Below, piece after piece: positions 1 through 8,192 of a stretch of 53,360 nucleotides of DNA. Below the pieces are notes generated by a model that searched no databases, was not told the origin of the DNA, and was given only the letters and a program-made list of their open reading frames with translations. The stretch is from a virus. The position numbers were made by a program, and so were the translations under genes. The stretch is taken from positions 1-53,360 of the IMG/VR virus record IMGVR_UViG_3300031963_000205; one strand, written 5' to 3'. The stretch's first letter is position 1, and each line of letters begins with the position of its first letter.

Positions 1-1559
1 TTAGACGGAATCATTAAGTTTAATGACTGTCCTTGATCAATATATTTTTGTCGCTGGATGGCTTGATTAACTATCTCTAGCTGAGATATCTCCTCGAATG
101 TCTTAAATACATCTTTCTCTTCTTGGGGCAAGAATGACAAATGTTGCACAGACCCACCATTGACCAGAATGGACGACCATGTATCGTCCGTGTCTTGTCC
201 AATCGATTTGAGTAACTTTTTCAGGTAAGGATTTTTATAAGTAAATTTACCTTTAGCTAGATCTTTTACAAAATAATTGCTACTGAGTGGTTCAATGCTT
301 GGAGACACTTGACCCAATATAAAACTAGAGCTTGTAGTGGGTGCTACCGCCAATGTTGTAGTATTGCGCCTAGACTCTTTTGAACCATTGTAAATGGGTG
401 CTCTGCCGAAGATCTCGGCTAAATTCTGGGTAGCAGAGTCACACCTTGTCCTAATAATTTTCCATATCTCTGCGTTCTTAAGTTTTGCCTCCATGCTCTC
501 GAATGGAGTCAAATTTAATTGCAGGTATGAATGCCAACCAAGTACTCCTATCCCAAGTGCACGCTGATTAACTGCAAATGCATGTGCATGTTGCATAAAT
601 GTGTTGCCGTTGGTTTTTAGGATAAACTCTTGCATCACCGCATCAAGAAATACTACCAGTAATTCAATAGCGTCGGTTTGAACTAATTCATCCCATCTCT
701 CAAGATTTATCGATGAGAGATTACACACGAATGATTCGTTCATTGAGCTAGATAGCATTATCTCTGAACACAAGTTACTAGCATATATTTTATGCCCAGT
801 TTCTGCATAGATATTTGGTGCATTATTATTTGCATTGTCTGAGAAGAAAATATATGGATAACCAGTTTCAAATCTCTTTTGAATTACTTTTCCCCATACC
901 TTTCTTTTCTCTTTGTCTCCGTTTATCATCTGTTCCATCCAGGCGTCACTAACGCAAACACCAAAAGACATTTGCTGAATTTCATGTCCCTCGTCTCTAA
1001 TTTGAAGGAACTCATTTATGTCTTTGTGGTCAATGGGGAGATAAGCAGCAAATGAACCACGCCGTACATTACCCTGGGAAACAACGTTCATCAGTTTATT
1101 GTACAACTCCATAAAATGCACAGAACCCGTAGATTCTCCTCCAGAGGAGATAGAATCACCCCTGCCCCTAAGATCACCAAAGAAAGCAGAGGTACCTCCA
1201 CCGTACTTGGTCATCATACCTACTTCAGCAAGTTTATACATTATACCTTCCATACTATCCGGGATGAAGCTGCCGAAGCAGCTAATAGGTAATCCCCTCT
1301 CCCTACCGAAGTTCGCCCAAATGGGCGAACTTAGTGAGTAAAAACCCCTATATAGATAGTCACTAAATTTTTCCTCAAAATTGTTTAACAAAGTTTTATC
1401 TACTTTGTCTTTGATTAATATTTTGTGATTTCTCAAGATCCCCGCAGCAGCCTTACATATATCATTTATGCGTTCCTCAGCGGATTCTCCTTCGATTAAA
1501 TAACCTCTTTCAAGGAATTTTCTAGAGTCTTTATTTAGCCAATAACAGTCTTTATTCAT
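1..1559 (-). CDS. nrdA: Ribonucleoside-diphosphate reductase large (alpha) subunit, class I, partial
   Basis: This is the catalytic subunit of class I ribonucleotide reductase, which converts ribonucleoside diphosphates to deoxynucleotides for phage DNA synthesis. The reading frame starts at the ATG at 1559 and is open to the left edge, so the C-terminus is missing. Visible hallmarks, read in my own translation, are the SCFGS motif with the first redox cysteine (near 1280), a glycine-rich YGGGTSAFFG stretch (about 1170-1210), the NLCSEI active-site motif (about 740-780) and a second cysteine in FVCNLSS. No ATP-cone is evident at the N-terminus, and the reading opens almost directly on the catalytic barrel. 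It lies just downstream of nrdB in the same direction, separated by one small gene. Family assignment is secure; the subclass is not resolved. Confidence 0.95.
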   Translation of the reverse strand, partial: MNKDCYWLNKDSRKFLERGYLIEGESAEERINDICKAAAGILRNHKILIKDKVDKTLLNNFEEKFSDYLYRGFYSLSSPIWANFGRERGLPISCFGSFIPDSMEGIMYKLAEVGMMTKYGGGTSAFFGDLRGRGDSISSGGESTGSVHFMELYNKLMNVVSQGNVRRGSFAAYLPIDHKDINEFLQIRDEGHEIQQMSFGVCVSDAWMEQMINGDKEKRKVWGKVIQKRFETGYPYIFFSDNANNNAPNIYAETGHKIYASNLCSEIMLSSSMNESFVCNLSSINLERWDELVQTDAIELLVVFLDAVMQEFILKTNGNTFMQHAHAFAVNQRALGIGVLGWHSYLQLNLTPFESMEAKLKNAEIWKIIRTRCDSATQNLAEIFGRAPIYNGSKESRRNTTTLAVAPTTSSSFILGQVSPSIEPLSSNYFVKDLAKGKFTYKNPYLKKLLKSIGQDTDDTWSSILVNGGSVQHLSFLPQEEKDVFKTFEEISQLEIVNQAIQRQKYIDQGQSLNLMIPS

Positions 1560-1574
1560 TTTAATTTTTTGTAG

Positions 1575-1805
1575 TTAATACAGCATCTTTCTGCAAAGGA
1601 AAAGAGCTTTTTGTGTACCTGCTTCGTCGTTTTCGGTTTCACAAAACTCTCCATCCCAAATTAAATAGCACTGTTGTTTATTTTTTCTTATATTTATTTC
1701 CCTGATTGATTCAAGCAAATCGTATGTAGCCTCATTTGCTTCAACTACTACAGGCAAATCAGGATCCTCTTTGGATAATTTGCTTATTAGATCTCTGACT
1801 GTCAT
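1575..1805 (-). CDS. Small conserved-looking phage protein between nrdB and nrdA
   Basis: A 76-residue protein filling the space between nrdB and nrdA with about 15 bp on each side, so it is surely part of the same transcript. The N-terminus, TVRDLISKLSKEDPDLPVVV, resembles the opening of many small phage proteins of unknown role that predict as an alpha-helix followed by a beta-strand. A second block, YLIWDGEFCETEND, is polar. There is no signal peptide, membrane segment or metal-binding motif. Its location suggests a link to nucleotide metabolism, but no function can be assigned. Confidence 0.75.
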   Translation of the reverse strand: MTVRDLISKLSKEDPDLPVVVEANEATYDLLESIREINIRKNKQQCYLIWDGEFCETENDEAGTQKALFLCRKMLY

Positions 1806-1820
1806 CTCGTGTTTGTTTGT

Positions 1821-2804
1821 TTAAAATAAATCATCCTCTGAGAATGATTGTGACTTTTTAGAATAGTCAACAGGCCTTGAATGAAAAAAGTCTGTCATGT
1901 TGTTTGCTAATAGCTGTTCGTCAAACCAAACAGTTGTAGAAATTTTTTCTTTATCTATTTCGAATACGGATTTTAAACCTATTTGATTCAAGGAATTATT
2001 AATCCTATTCTTAATAAATTCTTTTAATATGTCTGCAGACAAACCGTTTTCATTTATTCCATTAACCATCCAATCTATTATTTTTGACTCTGAAACAAAA
2101 GCTTCTTGAGCTTCTTCCAATATTTTATCCTCTAAGTCTTTGTCAAAAATTTCTGGATACTCTTTCTTTATAGTATTAATTATTTGTATGCCAACCAACG
2201 CATGAATATTTTCTTCATTTCTAGTGTACTTTACTTGCTGGTCTGTATCCTTCAACACATTTTTGAAGGTGGAAAACCAGTTTATTACATAAAACTGAGA
2301 GAATAGTGAAACGTTTTCTACAAATAATGTAAATAATATAAGAGCATATAAATATTGTTTTTTACTATCTTTATAGAATCTATGTGTATACTTTTTCAAG
2401 TATTTAACTCTTCCCTGGATCCATTCCAGTTTTAGGTTCTCCTCAAATACATCTTCAAGGCCTAACACTGAAATAAGTCTTTCATAGGCATTATTATGTA
2501 TAACCTCTACATTAGCCATTACATATCCCAAATCAGATAGTGATGGGTGTGGTAAATTTTCACCGAGTTTCGCCCAAAATGTTTTTACAGCGACCTCTAT
2601 TTGACCTATTGCAGACAGGGTACGTATTACAATCTGTTTTTCTTGCTCGGTTAATTTTACAGCAAAATCTTGAACATCAGATTTAAAATTAAATTCTTTG
2701 TCTGTCCAAAACCCATTATGCATGGCTTCTATAAATTTATCTGTCCATGGGTAAAGATTCGGTTTTCTTGAAATTTGTTCATCAAATATCTTTAATTTAT
2801 TCAT
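1821..2804 (-). CDS. nrdB: Ribonucleoside-diphosphate reductase small (beta) subunit
   Basis: This is the di-iron, radical-generating subunit of class I ribonucleotide reductase, partner of the nrdA product encoded just downstream. At 327 residues it is slightly shorter than typical NrdB (about 375). The metal ligands are all recognisable: E70 (in GQIEVAV), E100 and H103 (in VEVIHNNAY), E163 (in FVENVSLF), and E198 and H201 (in RNEENIHAL). Tyrosine 107, four residues after H103, matches the position of the radical tyrosine, so a normal tyrosyl-radical enzyme is expected. The C-terminus ends in an acidic DDLF-like tail, as in NrdB proteins that dock on the alpha subunit. Confidence 0.96.
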   Translation of the reverse strand: MNKLKIFDEQISRKPNLYPWTDKFIEAMHNGFWTDKEFNFKSDVQDFAVKLTEQEKQIVIRTLSAIGQIEVAVKTFWAKLGENLPHPSLSDLGYVMANVEVIHNNAYERLISVLGLEDVFEENLKLEWIQGRVKYLKKYTHRFYKDSKKQYLYALILFTLFVENVSLFSQFYVINWFSTFKNVLKDTDQQVKYTRNEENIHALVGIQIINTIKKEYPEIFDKDLEDKILEEAQEAFVSESKIIDWMVNGINENGLSADILKEFIKNRINNSLNQIGLKSVFEIDKEKISTTVWFDEQLLANNMTDFFHSRPVDYSKKSQSFSEDDLF

Positions 2805-2825
2805 ATATCTATTGTTTATATTTAA

Positions 2826-3269
2826 TTAAATGTCGTCCAAAAGGACTCCCTTTATTGCTTTTCTTGCCAGTTCATCGCATTGTTCATTTTCTTCGTGTCC
2901 ATTGTGTCCTTTAACCCATACAAAAGACAATTTATCAAATTGATCAATCAACTCAATAAATTGTCTCCAAAGTTCAGGGTTTTTAACTCCAGACAGTTTA
3001 CGATTTTTCCAATTTATTATCCAGCCTTGATTCACCGCATCTGTGATATATTTTGAGTCTGAGTACAATACAACTTCACTTTTTTTATGCTCAACTATAG
3101 AATTAAGGGCAGCTATTGCTGCCCTCAACTCCATTCGATTGTTTGTTGTGTTTTTGTATCCCTGACTTAATACATTTCTGGTGTTGTCTTCAAATTTTAC
3201 TATAGCTGAATATCCACCTGGGCCTGGATTACCTGAACACGCTCCATCGGTGTATATGTTAATTTTCAA
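2826..3269 (-). CDS. rnhA: Ribonuclease HI
   Basis: A type 1 RNase H of 147 residues, the usual size, which hydrolyses the RNA strand of RNA-DNA hybrids, for example when primers are removed. The catalytic acids are visible: D8 in IYTDGACSGNPGPGG, E47 in NNRMELRAA, D71 in LYSDSKYI and D132 in QCDELARKA. The basic handle (NWKNRKLSG) and the VWVKGHNGHEENE loop with its histidine are also present. The start codon lies inside the last codons of the upstream SET-domain gene (11-bp overlap), so the two are translationally coupled. Confidence 0.96.
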   Translation of the reverse strand: MKINIYTDGACSGNPGPGGYSAIVKFEDNTRNVLSQGYKNTTNNRMELRAAIAALNSIVEHKKSEVVLYSDSKYITDAVNQGWIINWKNRKLSGVKNPELWRQFIELIDQFDKLSFVWVKGHNGHEENEQCDELARKAIKGVLLDDI

Positions 3270-3786
3270 TCAAGTTTTCTTGGATTTCTTTAAATTCTTC
3301 TCCTTTTGCGGAGAAATATTCACGTTCCTTAAAGTAACTAGAACCATAAGAAACATATATTTCTTCTCCAGCTTTAATAGGTTTTATACATATTACATCT
3401 GCATAGTCTTTGTCCCATTTAAAATTCCATTCAGTATTTGGTTCGTCTTGATGGTTATATATCATTCCATACCCTAATACCATATTCATATGAGACCCAT
3501 GTATAACGCATTGCTGGCATTCGCATCTATTTGTATATAGATATCTTTTTATTTGTGGGTCATGTTGATACCTGGATCTGTTAGCTAATTGAACGGCGTA
3601 GCACCTTTCAATTAATTCTCCAGGCTCAATATCTTTTGTAGCAAAAACACCTATACCCATTTCTTTATTAAAGGAATAACCTAGTTTTATTTTTGTGGGT
3701 TGAATAAATTCAACTCTAGGTCTTTCTTGCTGTATAGGAATTTCTATTGTTTGATTTGTTATGTTTTCCTGTTGTTTGTTTTCCAT
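3259..3786 (-). CDS. SET-domain protein, putative lysine methyltransferase
   Basis: A 175-residue protein with the three signatures of a SET domain, the fold of S-adenosylmethionine-dependent protein lysine methyltransferases. These are GIGVFATKDIEPGELIE (about residues 44-60), YNHQDEPN (110-117, the NH motif in the cofactor/pseudoknot region) and IKAGEEIYVSYG (137-148, with Y147 at the catalytic tyrosine position). Three cysteines in RCECQQC (about 87-93) may form a small metal site. There is no pre-SET or post-SET extension. It sits between tRNA-Pro and rnhA. The substrate is unknown and could be a phage or host protein. Confidence 0.88.
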   Translation of the reverse strand: MENKQQENITNQTIEIPIQQERPRVEFIQPTKIKLGYSFNKEMGIGVFATKDIEPGELIERCYAVQLANRSRYQHDPQIKRYLYTNRCECQQCVIHGSHMNMVLGYGMIYNHQDEPNTEWNFKWDKDYADVICIKPIKAGEEIYVSYGSSYFKEREYFSAKGEEFKEIQENLIEN

Positions 3787-3802
3787 ATTATTATGAATTA
3801 AT

Positions 3803-3879
3803 TTCGGAGTGGCGAGATTCGAACTCGCGACCTCCTGGTCCCAAACCAGGCGCTCTAGCCAGGCTAAGCTACACTCCGA
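3803..3879 (-). tRNA. tRNA-Pro (anticodon UGG)
   Basis: A complete 77-nt cloverleaf on the minus strand. The seven-base acceptor stem pairs TCGGAGT with ACTCCGA. The anticodon stem CCTGG/CCAGG encloses the loop TTTGGGA, giving anticodon TGG. The T arm contains GAGTTCGAATCTC. The discriminator base is A, and the 3' CCA is not encoded, so host CCA-adding enzyme would be needed. It lies between the oxygenase and SET genes, within the minus-strand transcript. Confidence 0.96.
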
Positions 3880-3887
3880 TAAATTTT

Positions 3888-4526
3888 TTAAGCCTGGATA
3901 GCTATTTTACTATCTCTTGCCTCTTCGCTTGAGGAATAATCGGTGCAAAACCAAATAGGAAGCGTCATTCTTATTCCGTTCTCAACTTTTGTTACACCAT
4001 GCTCACATCTATCATCTGAGTAAAAAAATACAGCTGACCCTGTTCTTGGATCAGATATATAATCATCCCCACGCTCAGTTTTTATAAAAGTTCTACCACC
4101 TTCAAAATCATCATTTAAATATGTGATACATGTAAATTTTCTAGACCTAAGAGGACTGTCATTTACGTATCCATTATCTTTATGTCTGTTTTGAGCCTTT
4201 CCCGTCCTCCATACAACCAAGTCTGTATAATCTATGAATACTATACTTTTAAATATAACCATCGCTAAGTTTTTAGCTAGATGTCTGTATTCATTTATTT
4301 TTGCCTTTAGCTCTAAATTTTTAATATCACGAAAATTACATACATCATTATCGTTCCATGGAACCCTATCGGATTGGCTTAAACTAGTTAGGTGGTCACC
4401 CTTTGATTCAATTAAAAGGTCACAGATTTCTTTGCATATATCCGGCCTTAGGACATTGTCATATCTAAAAATTTGATTGCTTCCAGTTTCTACTCTGTAC
4501 ATAAATTGTTTGGTTAGATTATTCAA
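3888..4526 (-). CDS. 2-oxoglutarate/Fe(II)-dependent oxygenase, prolyl 4-hydroxylase-like
   Basis: A 212-residue protein with the double-stranded beta-helix signature of the prolyl 4-hydroxylase branch of 2OG-Fe(II) oxygenases. The iron triad is H115-x-D117 (in NRHKDNGY) and H176 (in CEHGVTKV). R186 (in GIRMTLPIWF) is at the 2-oxoglutarate-binding position. FEGGRTFI and GSAVFFYSDD are typical strands of the core. Such enzymes are frequent in large phages, where the substrate is usually unknown. It ends just before tRNA-Pro. Confidence 0.9.
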   Translation of the reverse strand: MNNLTKQFMYRVETGSNQIFRYDNVLRPDICKEICDLLIESKGDHLTSLSQSDRVPWNDNDVCNFRDIKNLELKAKINEYRHLAKNLAMVIFKSIVFIDYTDLVVWRTGKAQNRHKDNGYVNDSPLRSRKFTCITYLNDDFEGGRTFIKTERGDDYISDPRTGSAVFFYSDDRCEHGVTKVENGIRMTLPIWFCTDYSSSEEARDSKIAIQA

Positions 4527-4626
4527 TTAAAGGTCTATGTCAAAACATTTCTAGTGTTATTTTTTGTTTCTTTAAAATGTTGATTTGCAGTAAAAAATAA
4601 ACGTCAAAGAGGTAAGATAAAAACTT

Positions 4627-4980
4627 TTATGTTAAAAATCTTCTAACTACTCTAATGTGACATGCATTATCTCCCCATTCATTGTTTTTTTCTTCTGGAA
4701 TAGATAAACAAGCTGTAAAAACGCACATGTCGTAATAACTAGGATTATTTTTATCTTTCATCCACAGTAGCTGCATCGGCTGCATCAATGGACGAAAATG
4801 ATAATAACCAAATGTTTGGCCTTTTGATATTGCTTTTTCTTTTCTATATCTTATTAAACTAATTGCGTACCTAATGGCGTCATGCTTTGATTTGTATACT
4901 CCATAAACTAATTGCGGGTCAGGATTGCAGTATACTAAATATACGAATTCATCCCCCTTTTTCTTATTTTTTGTTTTCAT
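4627..4980 (-). CDS. Hypothetical protein, 117 aa
   Basis: A soluble, basic protein of 117 residues. The central part (VYLVYCNPDPQLVYGVYKS, followed by HDAIRYAISLIRYR and FGYYHFRP) reads as beta-strands and a helix. It resembles small phage proteins that place a strand before 'the region where an index or argument changes', but I do not recognise a family. A terminator hairpin at 4992-5018 separates it from the gene upstream, so it must start from its own promoter in the short gap or from read-through. Confidence 0.7.
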   Translation of the reverse strand: MKTKNKKKGDEFVYLVYCNPDPQLVYGVYKSKHDAIRYAISLIRYRKEKAISKGQTFGYYHFRPLMQPMQLLWMKDKNNPSYYDMCVFTACLSIPEEKNNEWGDNACHIRVVRRFLT

Positions 4981-4991
4981 AGTTAAATAAA

Positions 4992-5018
4992 AAAGCCCTC
5001 ATTTAATATGAGGGCTTT
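4992..5018 (-). terminator. Rho-independent terminator after the Pro/Thr-rich protein gene
   Basis: An 11-bp perfect stem, AAAGCCCTCAT/ATGAGGGCTTT, with a five-base loop. On the minus strand it continues into a run of Ts. It lies about 20 bp past the stop codon of the gene ending at 5040. Confidence 0.88.
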
Positions 5019-5039
5019 CGTAAAGTTTTGTTTTATTCG

Positions 5040-6329
5040 TTATCTTCTTTTGTTTTGCCAAGGCAATAAACTTGTTTGTCTTAATTGATCGCCCTTACCT
5101 AGTCTTCCACTGGCCGCGTTTTGCATTGTGTCTCCGATCCTACCAAAAACATTTGAAACAGTACCTAAAGGACCACCAAGCCTACTATTCTGCACAGTAT
5201 TCGGTTTTATAACAGATGGTTTCAATACTGGATTAGGAGTTTGAGGCTTAAAATTAACATTCTTTAATGGTGTATTTGCTTTTGGTTTAGATTGAGACTT
5301 GACCACTGCTTGTGGTTTTGCGACTGTTTGAGGAACTGTTGCAGGTGCTGCCTGCTGCGGCGTAACAGTCGTAGAGGGGGTATTGCTTATAGTAGGGGTG
5401 CTCTCTATTGTGGTCGTGGATGGCTGCACAGGCGCCGGAAGCGGGGACGGCAACGGGCTAGGAACCGGAGATGGGTATTCGTTGCTTACACTCCCAGAAG
5501 GTGTAGCAGCAGGAGTAGGAGTAGTAGGTGTAGATCCATTGTTAGTATTTACATTAGTGTTTATTGGCGGCAGAGCAGTAGCCTGGTTGGCATTAGTTAT
5601 TGCGTTTTGGGTCAAGTCTCCGGCGAATCCGACACCAGCCATATTTGCTAACTGGCCATCTGAAAGTCTTCCTCCATTGTTCGGAGCTACTGGTGGCATG
5701 GGATTTTTTCTTAGTGCATTTTGAGCGTCTAATCGTTTATTTCTTTCATCCGACTCAGCTTTATCTCTGTTTAGTTGGCTGTTAGGATTATAAAGTTCGT
5801 TTAACCCATAGCCCACTTCCATGAGCTTTCCTGCTGCATTAGTTCCAGCCCCCCATATTGCCCCAGGCAGTAAACCAGCGCCACCTGATGCAATTCCTGC
5901 ACCGGCAGCGCTAGATGCGGTATCTATCCCAAAACTTCTTAATTGGTTTCCCACTTCCGATAAATAATCCCCGCCCGAAAATTGTGGTATTGCCGCATCA
6001 GCGGCTAACCCAATGCCAGCACCAGCAAGTCCACCAGAAACTAAATTTTTGGTTGGCACTCCCTTCATCATTAACCTAGACCAATTAGATGGTGATGCCA
6101 CACTTCCAGAAACTGGGGGAACCGCAACGCCAGCTCCGTTGGGTTTTATAGACGGGGCAGTAAGGGCGTTTCGTGCAGGCGTCAGGGGGTTTTGTGTTTG
6201 CACTGCTGTTGGTGCACCAATCGATGGGTCTCCCATCGCACGCCTCTTAGGTTCCAATACTTCTGGAGAAAACTGTCTTGCAATTTTACTGAATAAGCTA
6301 TTGAAATATTCTGAAGCGTATTTATTCAT
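5040..6329 (-). CDS. Pro/Thr/Asn-rich protein with Gly/Ala-rich hydrophobic middle
   Basis: A 429-residue low-complexity protein. The N-terminus (MNKYASEYFNSLFSKIARQF) is an amphipathic helix similar to the start of the 77-residue protein upstream. Residues about 95-175 are rich in glycine and alanine (GGLAGAGIGLAADA and SAAGAGIASGGAG segments), like glycine-zipper segments that enter membranes. Residues about 200-400 are a long disordered region rich in Pro, Thr, Asn and Val, with PSPLPSPLPAPV repeats. There is no enzymatic motif. A virion internal or ejection role, or a membrane-active protein, would fit, but this is inference. The gene is followed by a strong terminator. Confidence 0.75.
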   Translation of the reverse strand: MNKYASEYFNSLFSKIARQFSPEVLEPKRRAMGDPSIGAPTAVQTQNPLTPARNALTAPSIKPNGAGVAVPPVSGSVASPSNWSRLMMKGVPTKNLVSGGLAGAGIGLAADAAIPQFSGGDYLSEVGNQLRSFGIDTASSAAGAGIASGGAGLLPGAIWGAGTNAAGKLMEVGYGLNELYNPNSQLNRDKAESDERNKRLDAQNALRKNPMPPVAPNNGGRLSDGQLANMAGVGFAGDLTQNAITNANQATALPPINTNVNTNNGSTPTTPTPAATPSGSVSNEYPSPVPSPLPSPLPAPVQPSTTTIESTPTISNTPSTTVTPQQAAPATVPQTVAKPQAVVKSQSKPKANTPLKNVNFKPQTPNPVLKPSVIKPNTVQNSRLGGPLGTVSNVFGRIGDTMQNAASGRLGKGDQLRQTSLLPWQNKRR

Positions 6330-6338
6330 AATTGACTT

Positions 6339-6572
6339 TTATTTATAACCTGCGACATCGTTTAAGTCAGCTTCACTAGGCTTCGCATTAGCAGGGAGCC
6401 CTGGAATCTTGGTTATAAGACCATCATTTTTTTTGGGAAGATTTGGCTTTAGTGGTTTTACTGGAGCTTTTTGGCTAGACAAAGACATCATACGCTCATC
6501 GATTTGAGTTGAAGTGTCTGGGGCAGCTAATTTACTTAGGCTTTCGATATATGTTTTAAGGTATTTGTTCAT
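6339..6572 (-). CDS. Small protein sharing an N-terminal motif with the downstream Pro/Thr-rich protein
   Basis: A 77-residue protein ten bases upstream of the 429-residue gene. Its first residues (MNKYLKTYIESLSKLAAP) follow the same pattern as the neighbour: MNKY, two or three residues, Tyr, then Ser-Leu and a Lys-rich turn. The rest (KPLKPNLPKKNDG, then PGLPANAKPSEADLND) is proline- and lysine-rich and probably disordered. The shared amphipathic N-terminus suggests both proteins are sorted or packaged by the same partner. Function unknown. Confidence 0.7.
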   Translation of the reverse strand: MNKYLKTYIESLSKLAAPDTSTQIDERMMSLSSQKAPVKPLKPNLPKKNDGLITKIPGLPANAKPSEADLNDVAGYK

Positions 6573-6617
6573 AATTATAATTTATTTCATTTTGTGTATT
6601 ATACAATATTTTAATTT

Positions 6618-6926
6618 TCACGGCATAGCAGTAGCACCGCTTGCTCCACTTGCCCCAGGAGTAGGTCCAGCGCCACCCTCTGATAAATACCCAATTGAAA
6701 TTGGATAAATTATCTCTTCATTAAAATCAAACTCATAAAAAGCTGGAATATTGTCCGAGATTGGAACGTTATCTTCTTCTCCATATACAACTGGAACTAG
6801 AATAAAGTCTCCAATAACGATACCTATTGTGTTAGGTTTATCGCTCCAACCTAACATTTTAAGTTCTTTGTTTGTCAAGAACCTGGCATCAATAGTCTCG
6901 CTTCCTATCAATTCTGCTATGTGCAT
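6618..6926 (-). CDS. Hypothetical protein with short collagen-like C-terminal tail
   Basis: A 102-residue protein. The body (residues 1-85) looks like a compact beta-rich domain: IGIVIGDFILVPVVYGEED is a run of strands. The last 18 residues, GAGPTPGASGASGATAMP, approximate Gly-X-Y repeats, as seen at the ends of phage fibre or structural proteins. The gene begins directly after the stop of the beta-propeller gene (3-bp gap), so the two may work together on the virion. No family recognised. Confidence 0.7.
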   Translation of the reverse strand: MHIAELIGSETIDARFLTNKELKMLGWSDKPNTIGIVIGDFILVPVVYGEEDNVPISDNIPAFYEFDFNEEIIYPISIGYLSEGGAGPTPGASGASGATAMP

Positions 6927-6929
6927 AAT

Positions 6930-8192
6930 TTATGTATTGGTTGAAACAAGTTTAACTTCATATGCATTCGACCAACTACTTGTTTTTTCAATTGGCCCAA
7001 CATTATTTCTAGCGGTAGATACTGCATATATATGACAGGGGGCTGACTCCAGCTCGCTCGAACTAACACACGAAAAACCAAATTTATCTCCCTCCTCTGC
7101 ATCGGCTGGGACCAAGGTATTAAATAAAGAAAAATTTTTGCCATTGTATACATAGACATATACACAACCCTTTGAGTTATCTTTTCCAGGGGCACCAACC
7201 GCCAATCTGTGTAAAAATGGTGGACTTCCAGACAGGCAATGCCCAAAACAATCAGTTAAAGTAGTTTTATTAGGATCCTCTAAATTACCGTGAATTTTCA
7301 GTTCTTTGTCTATTTTGTTTTTTGTACAAAAGACTACATCGATAGACTGAGACATGGCCAAAACATTAACATTTTCCTTGCCTACAAAAACAAAGGGAGT
7401 AGAACCACCAGTTGAATCCATATAAAAAATTCTGTCTGGAAGAGTTTTACCCAATTTTAATATTTTTGTTTTGTAGTTATAAAAAGTAGCAAGTTCGTTT
7501 CTTGTGGTTCTCTTTCCGGTAAAAAACCAACTAGAAAAATCTTTACCGGATTTAGTGAATGTATAAACCTTAGACAGATCATTAATTTTTTTATCGCAGA
7601 CAGATAATATATTTCCATCATCCGATATTGCTACCGACCTACCAAACTCTCTACCAGGCACTGGGTCTATTGGAGTGAGCTTAGCCATTAATGTATGGCT
7701 TGATTCCGTGATAGAAAATATATATACAGCTCCAGTTCTGTCTCCTGCCTCTGACCTCTCGCCGGGAGCACCTACTACCAACAACTTGCCATCAGAGGTC
7801 ATAGTAGTAGATGCTCCAAAGTCTATATTTGTTCCGTCTAGTGGCAATCTATCTTCGTTGCCTGTCAACGGGTATAAAAATTTATAAATCTGTTTCCAGT
7901 TCTTATCGATATTGTCATAATTACCGCCTTTATATAAGTAAATTGCACCAATTATATTACCGTCAACGTCTTTGCAGCCAGGAGCACCAATAGCTATTAA
8001 AGTCACATCGAGTAAAAATGGTCTAGCAAAGTCAAGAGTGCCTAATTGTCTATCCGCCAACATTAGCTTGTTTTGATACTCTATACCAAATTCTGGGCCA
8101 TTCTTCTGTATCGATACAAGTTTTTTTGGTGCCATTCGCCTTGCGAATGTAAATGCCTGAGTAATAGATTGAATTAAATTTTTATTCGGCAT
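6930..8192 (-). CDS. FG-GAP repeat beta-propeller protein
   Basis: A 420-residue protein made of integrin-alpha-like FG-GAP repeats, which fold as blades of a beta-propeller. Repeats are visible as LIAIGAPGCKDVDGNIIGAIYLY, LLVVGAPGERSEAG with GAVYIFS, FGRSVAISDDGNILSVCD, LAVGAPGKDNSKGCVYVYVY and a final GDKFGFSCVSSSE. Several blades carry Asp/Gly-rich loops that could bind calcium. No signal peptide is evident. The fold mediates protein or carbohydrate binding, so a surface-exposed virion or host-interaction role is plausible. It overlaps the start of the upstream phosphoesterase stop region by 11 bp. Confidence 0.82.
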   Translation of the reverse strand: MPNKNLIQSITQAFTFARRMAPKKLVSIQKNGPEFGIEYQNKLMLADRQLGTLDFARPFLLDVTLIAIGAPGCKDVDGNIIGAIYLYKGGNYDNIDKNWKQIYKFLYPLTGNEDRLPLDGTNIDFGASTTMTSDGKLLVVGAPGERSEAGDRTGAVYIFSITESSHTLMAKLTPIDPVPGREFGRSVAISDDGNILSVCDKKINDLSKVYTFTKSGKDFSSWFFTGKRTTRNELATFYNYKTKILKLGKTLPDRIFYMDSTGGSTPFVFVGKENVNVLAMSQSIDVVFCTKNKIDKELKIHGNLEDPNKTTLTDCFGHCLSGSPPFLHRLAVGAPGKDNSKGCVYVYVYNGKNFSLFNTLVPADAEEGDKFGFSCVSSSELESAPCHIYAVSTARNNVGPIEKTSSWSNAYEVKLVSTNT

